Positions 9,680-18,664 of a stretch of 64,000 bases of DNA are shown here, in pieces (within the stretch, counting starts at the first letter, position 1; the number at the start of each line of letters is the position of its first letter). The stretch spans positions 2,294,001-2,358,000 of the forward strand of contig NZ_JARBWD010000001.1 of NCBI RefSeq assembly GCF_030140925.1. The letters run 5' to 3'. Origin of the DNA: Parerythrobacter aestuarii. Lineage in GTDB: Bacteria > Pseudomonadota > Alphaproteobacteria > Sphingomonadales > Sphingomonadaceae. The notes beneath the pieces were generated by a model. It saw only the letters and a list, made by a program, of their open reading frames with translations, did no database searches and had not been told where the DNA came from. Made by a program: the position numbers and the translations under genes.

Positions 9680-10471
9680 CTAAGACGTCAAAAACGCCAC
9701 CAGCGCCTTGACCTTCTTCTGGCGCCATTGCGGCAGCGGGGCGACGAGCCAGTAGGCGCGGCGGCCTTCGTCAGGGCCTTCGAGGATTTCGGCCTTCCCG
9801 GCACCGACGCTTTCCTCGACCAGCAGGTAGGGCAGCACCGCCTTGCCGAGGCCGCTGACCGCGCTGGAAAGCGCCTGTCCGGCGTTGCCGACAGTGACGG
9901 TCGCTTTCACACCCTCTGGCAAGGGCACGCCTGGCCAGTCGATCCATTCATCGCCCTCGTATCCGGGCGCGGCGATGACCACGCGGCGTGCGGGGGCAAG
10001 TTCGACGCCCTCCAGTTCGCCCGGGCCATCGACCAGACGGATCGCGACATCGAGGTTGGCTTCAGTGAAGTCGGCATTCTCGTTCTCGACCAGCGAATAG
10101 GCGATGCCGGGGTTGGCCTCGCGGTAGGCGGCGAGCTTGGGTGCGAGCCACTGGGCGTAGAATTCGCGCGGGGCAGCGATGGTGTAGCGGTCGCTGGCCT
10201 GCCCGGCCTGCATGTTCTGGACCGATTCCTCGAATTTGAGGAAGCCTTCGCGCAAGGGTTCGAGCCCGGCGGCGCCTTCCTCGGTCAGCTCCAGGCCCTT
10301 GGAGGTGCGGCGGAACAGCACGGTGCCCAAGTGGTCTTCCAGCGCGCGGATCTGCTGGCCGACCGCGGCCGGCGTCACCGCCAGCTCGTCCGCCGCACGG
10401 GTGAACGAGAGGTGCCGCGCCGCAGCATCGTAGACGCGCAGGGCGTTCAAAGGCAGGTGGGTCCGCTTCAT
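9680..10471 (-). CDS. LysR-family transcriptional regulator, GcvA type
   Basis: The start at 10471 gives a LysR-like N-terminus (LPLNALRVYDAAARHLSFTR) and 263 residues. Residues about 6-65 are the winged HTH, with the recognition region AADELAVTPAAVGQQIRALE. The rest is a LysR effector-binding domain, shorter than the usual 290-310-residue family size. Proteins of this GcvA subgroup often control neighbouring or distant metabolic genes, but no target is evident: the flanking genes are a convergent unknown and, upstream, apaG on the same strand. Confidence 0.88.
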   Translation of the reverse strand: MKRTHLPLNALRVYDAAARHLSFTRAADELAVTPAAVGQQIRALEDHLGTVLFRRTSKGLELTEEGAAGLEPLREGFLKFEESVQNMQAGQASDRYTIAAPREFYAQWLAPKLAAYREANPGIAYSLVENENADFTEANLDVAIRLVDGPGELEGVELAPARRVVIAAPGYEGDEWIDWPGVPLPEGVKATVTVGNAGQALSSAVSGLGKAVLPYLLVEESVGAGKAEILEGPDEGRRAYWLVAPLPQWRQKKVKALVAFLTS

Positions 10472-10600
10472 GGTGAGCGGGGATTTAGGGCGATGCGCTT
10501 CATACCGCAACTGCGAAGAAGCCAAGGCCTCGTTGCAGGACTGGTAGCGCTTCTACCTTTTCGCGCTCAAGCAGCGAAGCGGTAGCGCAGAAAAGACTTC

Positions 10601-11002
10601 TTACCTCTCCGCCGTCTCCGGCGCGGCGAGCGGGAAGAACGGGATGCGCACTTCCATCGGAGTGCCGTCTTCGCGGTGGAAGGTGTAGAACCCTTCCATC
10701 GAGCCATAGGGCGTCGCCAGCGGGCAGCCGCTGACATAGTCATGGCTCTGCCCCGGGCGCAGGACCGGTTGTTCGCCGACCACGCCTTCGCCATCGACAT
10801 GGCTGACCATTTCACGCGCATCGGTGATCCGCCAGTGGCGGCTGATGAGCTGCACGCGCTCGTTAGAGTGGTTCTCGATCCGGATGTGATAGACCCAGAA
10901 CCACTTGCCCGCGCTCGGCCGGCTCTGCTCGGGCAGGAAATTGGCCGTGACGCGGACGGTGATGTCCTCGGTCGTGGCGGCGTGCTGGAACAGTTCCTTC
11001 AT
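10601..11002 (-). CDS. apaG: ApaG-family protein
   Basis: ApaG proteins are small fibronectin-like beta-sandwich proteins, linked in enterobacteria to the ksgA-apaG-apaH operon; the exact activity is uncertain. The start at 11002 (MKELFQHAATTEDITVRV) gives 133 residues, close to the family's usual 125-130. The conserved core W-VYHIRIEN, SRHWRITDA, VGEQPVLRPGQ and the SGCPLATPYGSMEGFY block are intact. It is 129 bp upstream of the LysR gene on the same strand and may be a single-gene unit. Confidence 0.93.
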   Translation of the reverse strand: MKELFQHAATTEDITVRVTANFLPEQSRPSAGKWFWVYHIRIENHSNERVQLISRHWRITDAREMVSHVDGEGVVGEQPVLRPGQSHDYVSGCPLATPYGSMEGFYTFHREDGTPMEVRIPFFPLAAPETAER

Positions 11003-11235
11003 GACGATTCGCGAAGTTAGCTGCCCCGCCGCGCTCTGCAAGAGGGACCAAGGGCTATTTCTCCACTGATGCCCGGCTGCAACGCGCCGAGATGGCCCCG
11101 CTGCCGTGATCGCCCGGACGGCCCGTCATCCCTACCACCTTTGGTTAACGCGGCCCCAACCTCTCGTTTACAGTTTGTTTGCCCCGCCCCGGTAAAAGTA
11201 CCGCGTGAAAAACCTTATCAAACGTGGAACTTGTC

Positions 11236-13083
11236 ATGGCTGAAGCCGGATTTCTGAGCCGCATACTGCGCGACACCAAGGCCAACATGATGGCTATTGG
11301 CGCCGCTGCGATCATCCCGCTTGTGGGCGTGGTCGGTGGAGGCGTCGATGCCAGCCGGATGTATCTCGCCCAGTCGCGCCTGCAGCAGGCCTGCGATAGC
11401 GCCACTCTGGCCGCGCGCAAGGAATTGTCCGGCGGTGCGATCGTCGACGGCACCATCCCCTCGGACCTCGAGGCAACGGCGGACAACTTCTTCGAAACCA
11501 ACTTCACCCCGGGCATGTATGGCACGACTGGCGTGAACTACGACCTGACCGCCGGTACCGGCACTGCGCTCAACGGATCGGCTACCGCTTCGGTACCGAC
11601 AACGCTGATGCGGGTGTTCAACATGCCGCAGATCGACATCGCGGTAACCTGCAGCGCCGACCTGTCGCTGCCCAATATCGACGTTGTGCTGGTGCTGGAT
11701 AACTCTGGCTCGATGCGCAATACGCGAATCGCCGCGCTGAAGACCGCCGTGCTGTCGTTCTATGACGAAATGATGGCTGCCGCGCCCGATGGCGCGCGCA
11801 TCCGTATCGGTCTGGTCCCCTATGCCAACACCGTAAACGTCGGCTCATTGGTGATGGCCGAAAATGCCGACTGGATCACTGACAGCCATACTTACCAGTC
11901 CCGCGAAGCGACCTTCGAAGAAGTGGCGCGCGAGGTCGAAACGACCGACTTGCTCCCGCGGGGCATCCCGAACCTGGGTTCGACCAACAGCGCCCACTAT
12001 CACTGGAACGCAAACTGGAGCGCCGGCCATCGCGAAGATTGCATGGACTACGAAGGCGGCGTCTACACGGTGGGCGACGAGATCTGGTATATCAGCAATG
12101 TCGAGTGGGATCGCAGCTATTGGGGCAATGACTGGCCCATGGCCGACAAGGCCGCATGCCGCGCCGATATCCGCAAGGTCAGCACGACCGAGACCGAAAC
12201 GGTCTTCGACGAATATGTCTACAAGCCGATCGTCTATGACACTTCGCTTTTCAAGCTCGGCAGTTCGGTATCTGCAGCTGTAGGCACTGAAGGTGCCTTG
12301 GTCTCGGCCACCTGGGAAGGCTGCATCGAGGAAGCCAAGACGGTCGCCACGACCGACTACAGCTCGATACCCTCGGGTGCCTATGACATGGATATCGACC
12401 TGATACCCGATGCCACGGATTCGGATACGCAATGGGCCCCGTTATGGCCAGAGATCGTATTCGATCGAAGGGTGCCGGAGAACGTCTATACGACCTACAC
12501 CTACACCAGCGACTATGAGTACGATTGCCCGGTAACCTCCTACAAGCTGCAGGAATGGCCGCTGTCGGGCACCGCTCGCAACTCGGCCTTCGAAGCCGCC
12601 GTCAACAGCATGGTCGCCAGCGGCTATACCATGCACGACATCGGCATGATCTGGGCCGGTCGCCTGATCTCGCCGGACGGTATCTTCGCCGCCGACAACG
12701 CCACGGCGCCCAATGGCGATGCGATTTCGCGCCACGTCATCTTCATGACCGATGGTTACATGGAGCCGGGCCCGAACAGCTATCACGCCTATGGCGACTA
12801 TGATGTCGAAGGCCGCGTGGCCGGGTTTGCCTCCGATGGCAGTTGGTCGACCAGCCAGATCGGCGTCCACCACAGCAACCGCCTGGCGCTGATCTGCAAT
12901 GCGATCAAGAACAAGAACGTCACCATCTGGTCGGTCGCGTTCGAGCTGCCGCACACCGATTACACGCGCGATTGCGCCACCGGTGGCAGCACGCGTGCCT
13001 TCACCGCCGACGATGACGACGAGTTGATCGCAGCCTTCAAGGAAATCGCTGCTTCGATCGCTGAACTGCGCCTGGTGAGCTAA
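11236..13083 (+). CDS. TadG-like pilus-assembly protein with von Willebrand A domain
   Basis: The ATG at 11236 gives 615 residues (a GTG at 11224 is an alternative). Residues about 17-38 form a membrane segment in a TadG/Flp-like N-terminus (ANMMAIGAAAIIPLVGVVGG). A vWA domain starts near residue 148 with the MIDAS motif DNSGSM (155-160); a later strand HVIFMTDGY belongs to the same fold. A long insert of about residues 215-430, rich in Trp, Tyr and Asp, splits the domain. Known TadG proteins are secreted or anchored partners of Tad pili. It begins a seven-gene cluster, with the next gene 3 bp away. Confidence 0.85.
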   Translation: MAEAGFLSRILRDTKANMMAIGAAAIIPLVGVVGGGVDASRMYLAQSRLQQACDSATLAARKELSGGAIVDGTIPSDLEATADNFFETNFTPGMYGTTGVNYDLTAGTGTALNGSATASVPTTLMRVFNMPQIDIAVTCSADLSLPNIDVVLVLDNSGSMRNTRIAALKTAVLSFYDEMMAAAPDGARIRIGLVPYANTVNVGSLVMAENADWITDSHTYQSREATFEEVAREVETTDLLPRGIPNLGSTNSAHYHWNANWSAGHREDCMDYEGGVYTVGDEIWYISNVEWDRSYWGNDWPMADKAACRADIRKVSTTETETVFDEYVYKPIVYDTSLFKLGSSVSAAVGTEGALVSATWEGCIEEAKTVATTDYSSIPSGAYDMDIDLIPDATDSDTQWAPLWPEIVFDRRVPENVYTTYTYTSDYEYDCPVTSYKLQEWPLSGTARNSAFEAAVNSMVASGYTMHDIGMIWAGRLISPDGIFAADNATAPNGDAISRHVIFMTDGYMEPGPNSYHAYGDYDVEGRVAGFASDGSWSTSQIGVHHSNRLALICNAIKNKNVTIWSVAFELPHTDYTRDCATGGSTRAFTADDDDELIAAFKEIAASIAELRLVS

Positions 13084-13086
13084 GTC

Positions 13087-13686
13087 ATGAAGCTGGGTTC
13101 GCATCTCCGCCGTATCGGGCGCAATGAAGACGGCGTGACGCTGATCGAATTCGCCTTTGCGGCACCGGTCTTCATCATGATGCTGATGGCGCTGTTCGAC
13201 ATGGGCTTCCAGATCTACGCCCAGTCGGTGCTGCAAGGTGCGGTACAGAACGCTGCCCGTGCTTCGACCATCGAAGGCAATGATCCGGATGCGCTCGACA
13301 GCGCTGTTCGGGACAATGTGCAGGAAGTGATCCCCGGCGCGACCGTCACCTTCACGCGCACTGCCTATGCCAATTTCGAAGATATCGGGATTGCCGAGGA
13401 TTTCACCGACACGGCCGGGGCGGAAGACGGTATCTGCAACAATGGCGAACCGTTCGAAGACGTGAACGGCAACGGGATCTGGGACGCCGACCGCGGCGTG
13501 GATGGAGCCGGCGGCGCACGCGATGCCGTGCTTTACAGCGCGACGGCCACTTTCGACCGGGTCTTCCCCTTCCACGAATTCGTCGGCCTGGCCGAAGAAA
13601 TCACCATCGAAGGGGCAACTGTGCTGCGCAACCAGCCGTTCAACGACTTGGACAATTGGGAAACAACCATAGAGAACTGCACGTGA
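13087..13686 (+). CDS. TadE-like pseudopilin with a calcium-loop-like motif
   Basis: This 199-residue protein has the prepilin-like pattern G-V-T-L-I-E-F (Glu21) leading into a hydrophobic helix to about residue 43, as in TadE proteins. Residues 125-135 read DVNGNGIWDAD, matching the DxNxNGxxD calcium-binding loop of dockerin and thrombospondin type 3 repeats. It starts 3 bp after the TadG-like gene. Its TGA overlaps the GTG start of the next gene as GTGA, so translation is coupled. Confidence 0.82.
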   Translation: MKLGSHLRRIGRNEDGVTLIEFAFAAPVFIMMLMALFDMGFQIYAQSVLQGAVQNAARASTIEGNDPDALDSAVRDNVQEVIPGATVTFTRTAYANFEDIGIAEDFTDTAGAEDGICNNGEPFEDVNGNGIWDADRGVDGAGGARDAVLYSATATFDRVFPFHEFVGLAEEITIEGATVLRNQPFNDLDNWETTIENCT

Positions 13687-14384
13687 GCAAGAGCACTCCC
13701 CGCCCTTTCCTGGCCCGACTGCGGCACCCGCTGGCTTCGCTGCGCGATTCGCGCGGTGTGGCACTGGTCGAGATGGCGTTCATCACCCCTATCATCCTGC
13801 TGATGGGCGTCGCCGGTATCGAAATGGCCAATCTGGCTGTCACCACCATGCGGGTCAGCCAGGCCGCGATGCATATTGCCGATAACGCTTCGCGCATCGG
13901 CGACACGGACGACCTGACCGCGCGCAAGGTCTATGAAGGCGACATCAACGACCTCTTTATCGGTGTCCGCCTGCAGGCCGGTGACGGGATCGACCTGTAT
14001 GAGAACGGGCGCGTGATCCTCAGCAGCCTGGAACAGAATGCCGATGGCGGCCAGTGGATCCACTGGCAGCGCTGCATGGGCAAGAAGAACGTTGATTCCG
14101 ACTATGGTGCTCAAGGCGAAGGCGAAACCGGCACCGATTTCGACGGCATGGGCCCCGACGGCGATGAGCTGACGGCGGCCAGCGGCGAGGCTGTGATGTA
14201 TGTCGAGATCGAATACGACTACCAGCCGCTGATCGATAATGGCTTTACCGAAGCCTTCCTGCCGACCGAGCCCATCCGGTCCGAAGCCGCCTTCTATGTC
14301 CGTTCATCGCGCGACCTGACCGGCACCTATCAACGATCGACCCCGTCGACGGTCTATACCTGCGACAAGTACGAAGCGATCTGA
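13683..14384 (+). CDS. TadE-like pseudopilin
   Basis: The GTG at 13683 overlaps the previous stop (GTGA) and gives 233 residues; an in-frame ATG at 13656 would overlap more. A basic N-terminus is followed by G-V-A-L-V-E-M (Glu30) and a hydrophobic helix to about residue 50, the TadE/pseudopilin signature. The remainder is a secreted acidic domain with two cysteines. It completes the first TadG/TadE/TadE-like set and is followed 13 bp later by a small exported protein. Confidence 0.8.
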   Translation: MSKSTPRPFLARLRHPLASLRDSRGVALVEMAFITPIILLMGVAGIEMANLAVTTMRVSQAAMHIADNASRIGDTDDLTARKVYEGDINDLFIGVRLQAGDGIDLYENGRVILSSLEQNADGGQWIHWQRCMGKKNVDSDYGAQGEGETGTDFDGMGPDGDELTAASGEAVMYVEIEYDYQPLIDNGFTEAFLPTEPIRSEAAFYVRSSRDLTGTYQRSTPSTVYTCDKYEAI

Positions 14385-14397
14385 GGAGACCCCTGGC

Positions 14398-14787
14398 ATG
14401 AAACCGATGACTTCAGCCCTGTTTGCCGGTGCAGTCCTGTTGATCGTCGCCAACATGATGGAGACGGACGGCACGGTTTCGAAGATGACCGACCTTGAGA
14501 AAGGCGAGCTGCGCAAGGGAGGAGCGCCGGAGAAGATCGTGGGGCAGTTCTCCAAAGCCGCCGAGGTCGATCCCAACGCGGGCAGCGAAGTAACCGACAC
14601 GGAAGACGGCGAAGATCCGTTCGCGGATGCCGGCGGTGAACAGCCGGTGATCGGCGACTTCAACATGGGCGAGGCGAGCGCCAATGCGCTGGCCGAAGAC
14701 ACATCCACTGCCAGCAACCGCCGCAAAGGCCCGCGCGACCTCAAGCCGGGCGAAGTGTCCGACAATTTCAATCCGACGATCGGTTAA
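14398..14787 (+). CDS. Small membrane-anchored or exported protein, unknown function
   Basis: The 129-residue product has a hydrophobic N-terminus (about residues 5-20) that could be a signal or anchor, followed by an acidic, low-complexity, probably disordered region and a basic stretch RRKGPRDLK near the end. GAGGAGA upstream is a good ribosome-binding site. It lies between the two TadG/TadE sets, so a role in the same export or assembly process is likely but unproven. No family recognised. Confidence 0.7.
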   Translation: MKPMTSALFAGAVLLIVANMMETDGTVSKMTDLEKGELRKGGAPEKIVGQFSKAAEVDPNAGSEVTDTEDGEDPFADAGGEQPVIGDFNMGEASANALAEDTSTASNRRKGPRDLKPGEVSDNFNPTIG

Positions 14788-14967
14788 TAGGCTCCGACAC
14801 GCCCTGACTGCACGGGATCGACGCCAGAACCGCTACGATTGAAATCCAATCTATCGAGGCTTTTCAGCCTGTTGCATGGTTACCAGCCGGTAAACTCTGT
14901 ATTCTTAACTCCCCTTAATGGTTTTCTGGTGGATTGTCCGGAGAACTAAAATCAGGGGAAGCAGCGC

Positions 14968-16221
14968 ATGAAGCGCCTTTGGAACCGCCTCAAGAGCATT
15001 GGCAAGGACGCTTCAGGCAATGTCCTGATCGTTGTCGGCATCGGCACGACCTCGCTCGTCGGTGCCGCCGGCATCGGTGTCGATACGGTGCAATGGTACC
15101 TGTGGAACCGCCAGCTCCAGCAGGCAGTCGATTCCGGAGCGCTGGCCGGGGCGCTCTCGCTTTATGCCGGTAGTGGCTATTCGCAGCCGGCCCGCGACGA
15201 AGTGCAACGCAACTTCCCCGGCACCTATACCATCACCGACCTGCGCAACCCGCCGACCAGCGGCAGCTATTCAGGCGACAATGCTGCGGTGGAAGTGATC
15301 GCCACCACCAGCCAGCGCCTGCCGTTCTCCAGCCTGTTCCTCAGCACGCCGCCGACCATCCGGGTCCGCTCGGTCGCAGCTACGGTTGCCGATGGTGAAT
15401 ATTGCGTAATTTCGCTCGCCAGCAGCGGCACCGGAGTGGAAGTCCAGGGCTCGGCTCAGGTCGACCTGGGTTGCGGCACTTCTGCCAACTCGCCCGATGG
15501 CATCGCGGTCGACCTCAGCGGTTCGAGCCTGCTCAAGTCCAACCCGATCAGCGCGGTCGGGGGGATCGACTACACCAGCACCAACGTCGACAGCGGCACC
15601 ACCATGCTGCCGTATGGCCTGGAGGTAACTGACCCCATGGCCAACCGCGGCCTGAGCGTGCCCAGCACGCCTTCGACCTGCACCGCGACCAATCTCAACG
15701 TCACGCCGAACCAGACTGTGACGCTGAACCCGGGCCGCTATTGCGGCGGCATGGACCTGAAAGGCGACGTCACCCTCAACCCCGGCGTCTACATCATCGA
15801 TGGCGGCACGCTGAACATCAACTCGCAAGCCGAGGTCTATGGCGACGGAGTTACCTTCGTCCTCACGGGAGCTGACCCGTATTCGATTGCTACCGTCTCA
15901 ATCAACGGCGGCGCTGACGTAGAGATTAGTGCGCCAGACGATATCCAGGACCCCACCTGGGCCGGTGTGCTGTTCTTCCAGGACCCCTCGGGCGATGCAA
16001 CGCACACCATCAACGGCGGCGCAGACCTGGAATTCGATGGCATCATCTATATGCCGACCGGCGATATTAGCTTCTCCGGCGGAGCCACGCAAAAGGCCGA
16101 TTGTCTGCTGCTGATCGCCGAAACCGTCCGTTTCACCGGCGACACGGGCCTCGGCAACAATTGCCCGACCTATGTCGACTCGCTGGATACCGGGGCCAAG
16201 ATCGTCCGGGTAGTGGAGTAA
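14968..16221 (+). CDS. TadG-like protein without vWA domain; parallel-beta-like C-terminal region
   Basis: This 417-residue protein begins like TadG (DASGNVLIVVGIGTTSLVGA, then GVDTVQWYLWNRQLQQAVDSGALAG, quoted separately). After residue about 140 the MIDAS motif seen in the first TadG is missing. Residues about 215-390 carry repeated Gly/Asn-rich strands (LNPGRYCGG, LNPGVYIIDGG, INGGADVEI, INGGADLEFDGIIYMPTG) suggesting a beta-helix or adhesin-like domain. GGGGAAGC gives a ribosome-binding site. A 180-bp gap before it suggests a second promoter. The next gene begins 5 bp downstream. Confidence 0.8.
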   Translation: MKRLWNRLKSIGKDASGNVLIVVGIGTTSLVGAAGIGVDTVQWYLWNRQLQQAVDSGALAGALSLYAGSGYSQPARDEVQRNFPGTYTITDLRNPPTSGSYSGDNAAVEVIATTSQRLPFSSLFLSTPPTIRVRSVAATVADGEYCVISLASSGTGVEVQGSAQVDLGCGTSANSPDGIAVDLSGSSLLKSNPISAVGGIDYTSTNVDSGTTMLPYGLEVTDPMANRGLSVPSTPSTCTATNLNVTPNQTVTLNPGRYCGGMDLKGDVTLNPGVYIIDGGTLNINSQAEVYGDGVTFVLTGADPYSIATVSINGGADVEISAPDDIQDPTWAGVLFFQDPSGDATHTINGGADLEFDGIIYMPTGDISFSGGATQKADCLLLIAETVRFTGDTGLGNNCPTYVDSLDTGAKIVRVVE

Positions 16222-16226
16222 ACACT

Positions 16227-16703
16227 ATGATCTGTTTCTTCTTCTCGCGCCTCTGGCATGACAATCGCGGCTTCGGAGCGATGGAGCTGGGCCTCGCCTC
16301 GCCTTTCCTGTTCCTGCTCAGCCTCGGCATGATCGATGCCTCGATGCTGATCGGCACCAAGATCGAGTACGAACAGGCCGCACAGCGCACCACCGACTTT
16401 GCGCTGGCGAAGCGCCCGAACTCCAGCGACGGCACCTATCTCAGGAACGAGGCCGCAACCGCCTCCGGCGTCGATGCGCAGTATATCACGGTCGAGATCT
16501 ACCGAACCTGCAACGGCACCCGGCAAGGCACATTCGACGGAGCTTGCAACAGCGGGGAATCGCTGGCGCGCTATGTCAACGTCAGCATCTCGCAGCCGGT
16601 CATGACCGAGTTCGACTGGTCGGCGATGGCGCAGGTGCTGGGCATCAACGCCTTCGGTCGCGCCGTGACCGTCAGCGGCGACAGCCTGGTACGGATCCAG
16701 TAA
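16227..16703 (+). CDS. TadE-like pseudopilin
   Basis: The ATG at 16227 gives 158 residues. The N-terminus (NRGFGAMELGLASPFLFLLS) has the TadE-type Glu followed by a hydrophobic helix. The mature part has two cysteines. It begins 5 bp after the second TadG-like gene and its TAA overlaps the next ATG as TAATG. Much longer upstream starts would overlap the preceding gene and were rejected. Confidence 0.8.
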   Translation: MICFFFSRLWHDNRGFGAMELGLASPFLFLLSLGMIDASMLIGTKIEYEQAAQRTTDFALAKRPNSSDGTYLRNEAATASGVDAQYITVEIYRTCNGTRQGTFDGACNSGESLARYVNVSISQPVMTEFDWSAMAQVLGINAFGRAVTVSGDSLVRIQ

Positions 16704-17107
16704 TGCTCCGCCGGTTTTCAAACAGGGCCCTGGCCAAGGATACGCGGGGCTCCAGCACCGTCGATTTTGCCTTCGCCCTGCCGATCCTGGCGGTGATCAT
16801 GATCGCGACATTGCAGGCCGGGCAGGTACTGCATGCGCGCGGTTCGCTGCGGCATGCCGTCGGCGAAGGCGTGCGGCTGGCCAAGGTCAACCCGAGCGCA
16901 ACGCAGACCGAAGTCATCACTCTGGTCAAGGCCGAGCTGCCCTCGCTCAAGGCTAACCGCCTCAGCAACCTGACCTTCACGCGCGGCACCCAGAACGGCG
17001 CCGACATCGCGACCGTGACGGCCAGCTACACGACCGAGGCCAACTACCCGATCATCAGCTTCCCGGTGACCATCACCGAGACCAAGACGGTGTATCTGCC
17101 GAGCTAG
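16703..17107 (+). CDS. TadE-like pseudopilin
   Basis: This 134-residue product starts at the TAATG overlap with the previous gene. The signature G-S-S-T-V-D-F followed by a hydrophobic helix (AFALPILAVIMIATLQAGQ) fits TadE, although the usual Glu is Asp here. It ends the second set. Its TAG stop shares CTAG with the stop of the convergent gene downstream, leaving no intergenic space. Confidence 0.8.
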   Translation: MLRRFSNRALAKDTRGSSTVDFAFALPILAVIMIATLQAGQVLHARGSLRHAVGEGVRLAKVNPSATQTEVITLVKAELPSLKANRLSNLTFTRGTQNGADIATVTASYTTEANYPIISFPVTITETKTVYLPS

Positions 17108-18048
17108 ACGACCAAATTTCTCAACGCTTGAAATTGGATGATTGGAGTTCCGACTGCACCCATGATTGCAACGGTGTGGGGCAAAATCCAATCATGATAA
17201 GCGAACATTCGTGTATCAGATGCGTTGAGTTCATCAGAGAATTTGTAGTAATTCTCAAGGTCTAGGCGAATGCGCCCGACAGCCTTCTCAAGCCGCTCCA
17301 AATATCTCTCATTGACGGCTTCGATCTCACCAATCGCCTCTTCATTTTCTTCGGAGCTTTGACCAATTTTCCGGAGTGCATCCTCAAGACCGCTCTTTGC
17401 GCTATCGACACTTCCCGCAAAAAATCCTTCTAGCAACTCGCGCTCAAAGCGTTCTCCCGAATCCTTTTCTCCACTAGAAATTGAACCCATGAGCGATTGG
17501 TGGTTCGATACAATTAGGTCGATATCTCGCAACACACCCCTTATGTCTGTGGAAACGTCAGGCTTCCTATCAGTTGGCGTTTTGAAAGACAGGGCATCGA
17601 GCCGCGAATGCCATTCGATCAATTTCCGAGATACTCCATACGCGGTTTTTACGACAGAACTTGAAGCCTTCCTATCGCGCTCAATATCGTCGAAGACTGG
17701 GACCGAATTCCGGCGTGTAACTCTTAGCCCCTCATATCGAAATCTAAGCCAAAGATAACCAACATAGGAGCTCACAAGCAGGACGAGGAATCCGGCATGG
17801 ACTTTCAAGCCCGAGACAAGTGGTGCCGTCACTTCATATGGCTTCTCCAAATTCGAAACAGCAAGCAGGATCGCGAATGATGAAGCCCAAAGGAGATTGC
17901 GCTTACTATCTCTGAATTCTTTGGAGATTTCGATCGGTCGTCCATTTGGCTTTACGCGAATGAGTTGAGCGAAAATGCCCTTTGTATGGACCCAACCTCG
18001 CGAACCGGCTGCGCTGATCTTAGCAGTGAATTGCGATGTTACTTTCAT
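17104..18048 (-). CDS. Membrane protein of unknown function, AT-rich orphan
   Basis: This 314-residue protein is visibly AT-richer in codon use than its neighbours. Two membrane segments are predicted near residues 50-68 and 84-103, a coiled-coil-like charged stretch covers about 215-275, and a last hydrophobic segment lies near 288-308. No family recognised. The ATG overlaps the stop of the upstream isomerase as ATGA. The 3' end shares CTAG with the last TadE-like gene. Both facts suggest an accessory gene fitted tightly between core genes. Confidence 0.8.
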   Translation of the reverse strand: MKVTSQFTAKISAAGSRGWVHTKGIFAQLIRVKPNGRPIEISKEFRDSKRNLLWASSFAILLAVSNLEKPYEVTAPLVSGLKVHAGFLVLLVSSYVGYLWLRFRYEGLRVTRRNSVPVFDDIERDRKASSSVVKTAYGVSRKLIEWHSRLDALSFKTPTDRKPDVSTDIRGVLRDIDLIVSNHQSLMGSISSGEKDSGERFERELLEGFFAGSVDSAKSGLEDALRKIGQSSEENEEAIGEIEAVNERYLERLEKAVGRIRLDLENYYKFSDELNASDTRMFAYHDWILPHTVAIMGAVGTPIIQFQALRNLVV

Positions 18049-18656
18049 GTCTGCGCCGCCGACTCCAGCATCTCCTCCATCTGCCCCAACCGTTCCTTGC
18101 CGAAGAACATTTCTTCACCAATGTAGAACGTCGGGATGCCGAAGGCGCCGCGGTCTACGGCGGCCTGGGTGTTGTCGATCAGCTGCTGTTTGATCGCCGG
18201 GTCCTGCGTCTTCGCAAGCAGCCCCGCTGCATCGAAGCCTGCCTCAGTCAATCTGGCCCCGATCGCGGCGGGATCGTCGACCGGCAGGCCATCTTCCCAC
18301 AGCGCCGGGAGCAATGTCTCCACCAGCTTGATCCGTTCCGCACCCTCGACCGCCAGCAGCAAACGCTGGAACGTCACCGAGTTGAACGGGAACTGCGGAT
18401 GCATCCGGTATTTGCTGTAGCCGTGCTTCTCGATGAAGCGCCGCATTTCCAGCATCGAATACTCGACCTTGCCCTTCACATCGGCATCGCGGATCATCGG
18501 CGGGGCATTGCCGGTTAGCTTGTGCATTCCGCCGAGGAGCACCGGGGTGACAATCAGTTCCGCCCCCGTCCGCTCCACCAGCTCGCGCACCGGATACCAT
18601 GCAAGGTAGCCATTGGGACTGACGAAATCGAAGATGAACTCAAGCGTCCTGGTCAT
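18045..18656 (-). CDS. 2-hydroxychromene-2-carboxylate isomerase-like DsbA-fold protein
   Basis: The 203-residue product matches the HCCA isomerase/kappa GST family: a thioredoxin-like start FIFDFVSPNGYLAW, where Ser replaces the CxxC cysteine, an inserted helical domain, and a C-terminal GAFGIPTFYIGEEMFFGKERL segment with the cis-proline motif GIPTF. Known members are glutathione-dependent isomerases in aromatic degradation. No aromatic pathway lies nearby, so the substrate is unknown. It starts 8 bp after metZ and ends in an ATGA overlap with the orphan membrane gene. Confidence 0.88.
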   Translation of the reverse strand: MTRTLEFIFDFVSPNGYLAWYPVRELVERTGAELIVTPVLLGGMHKLTGNAPPMIRDADVKGKVEYSMLEMRRFIEKHGYSKYRMHPQFPFNSVTFQRLLLAVEGAERIKLVETLLPALWEDGLPVDDPAAIGARLTEAGFDAAGLLAKTQDPAIKQQLIDNTQAAVDRGAFGIPTFYIGEEMFFGKERLGQMEEMLESAAQT

Positions 18657-18664
18657 ACATGCTC

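Noticed and set aside
14905..14918. TTAA-N6-TTAA as a CtrA box upstream of the second TadG-like gene
   Set aside because: The known CtrA consensus is TTAA-N7-TTAA(C); spacing is one base short and no other support exists.
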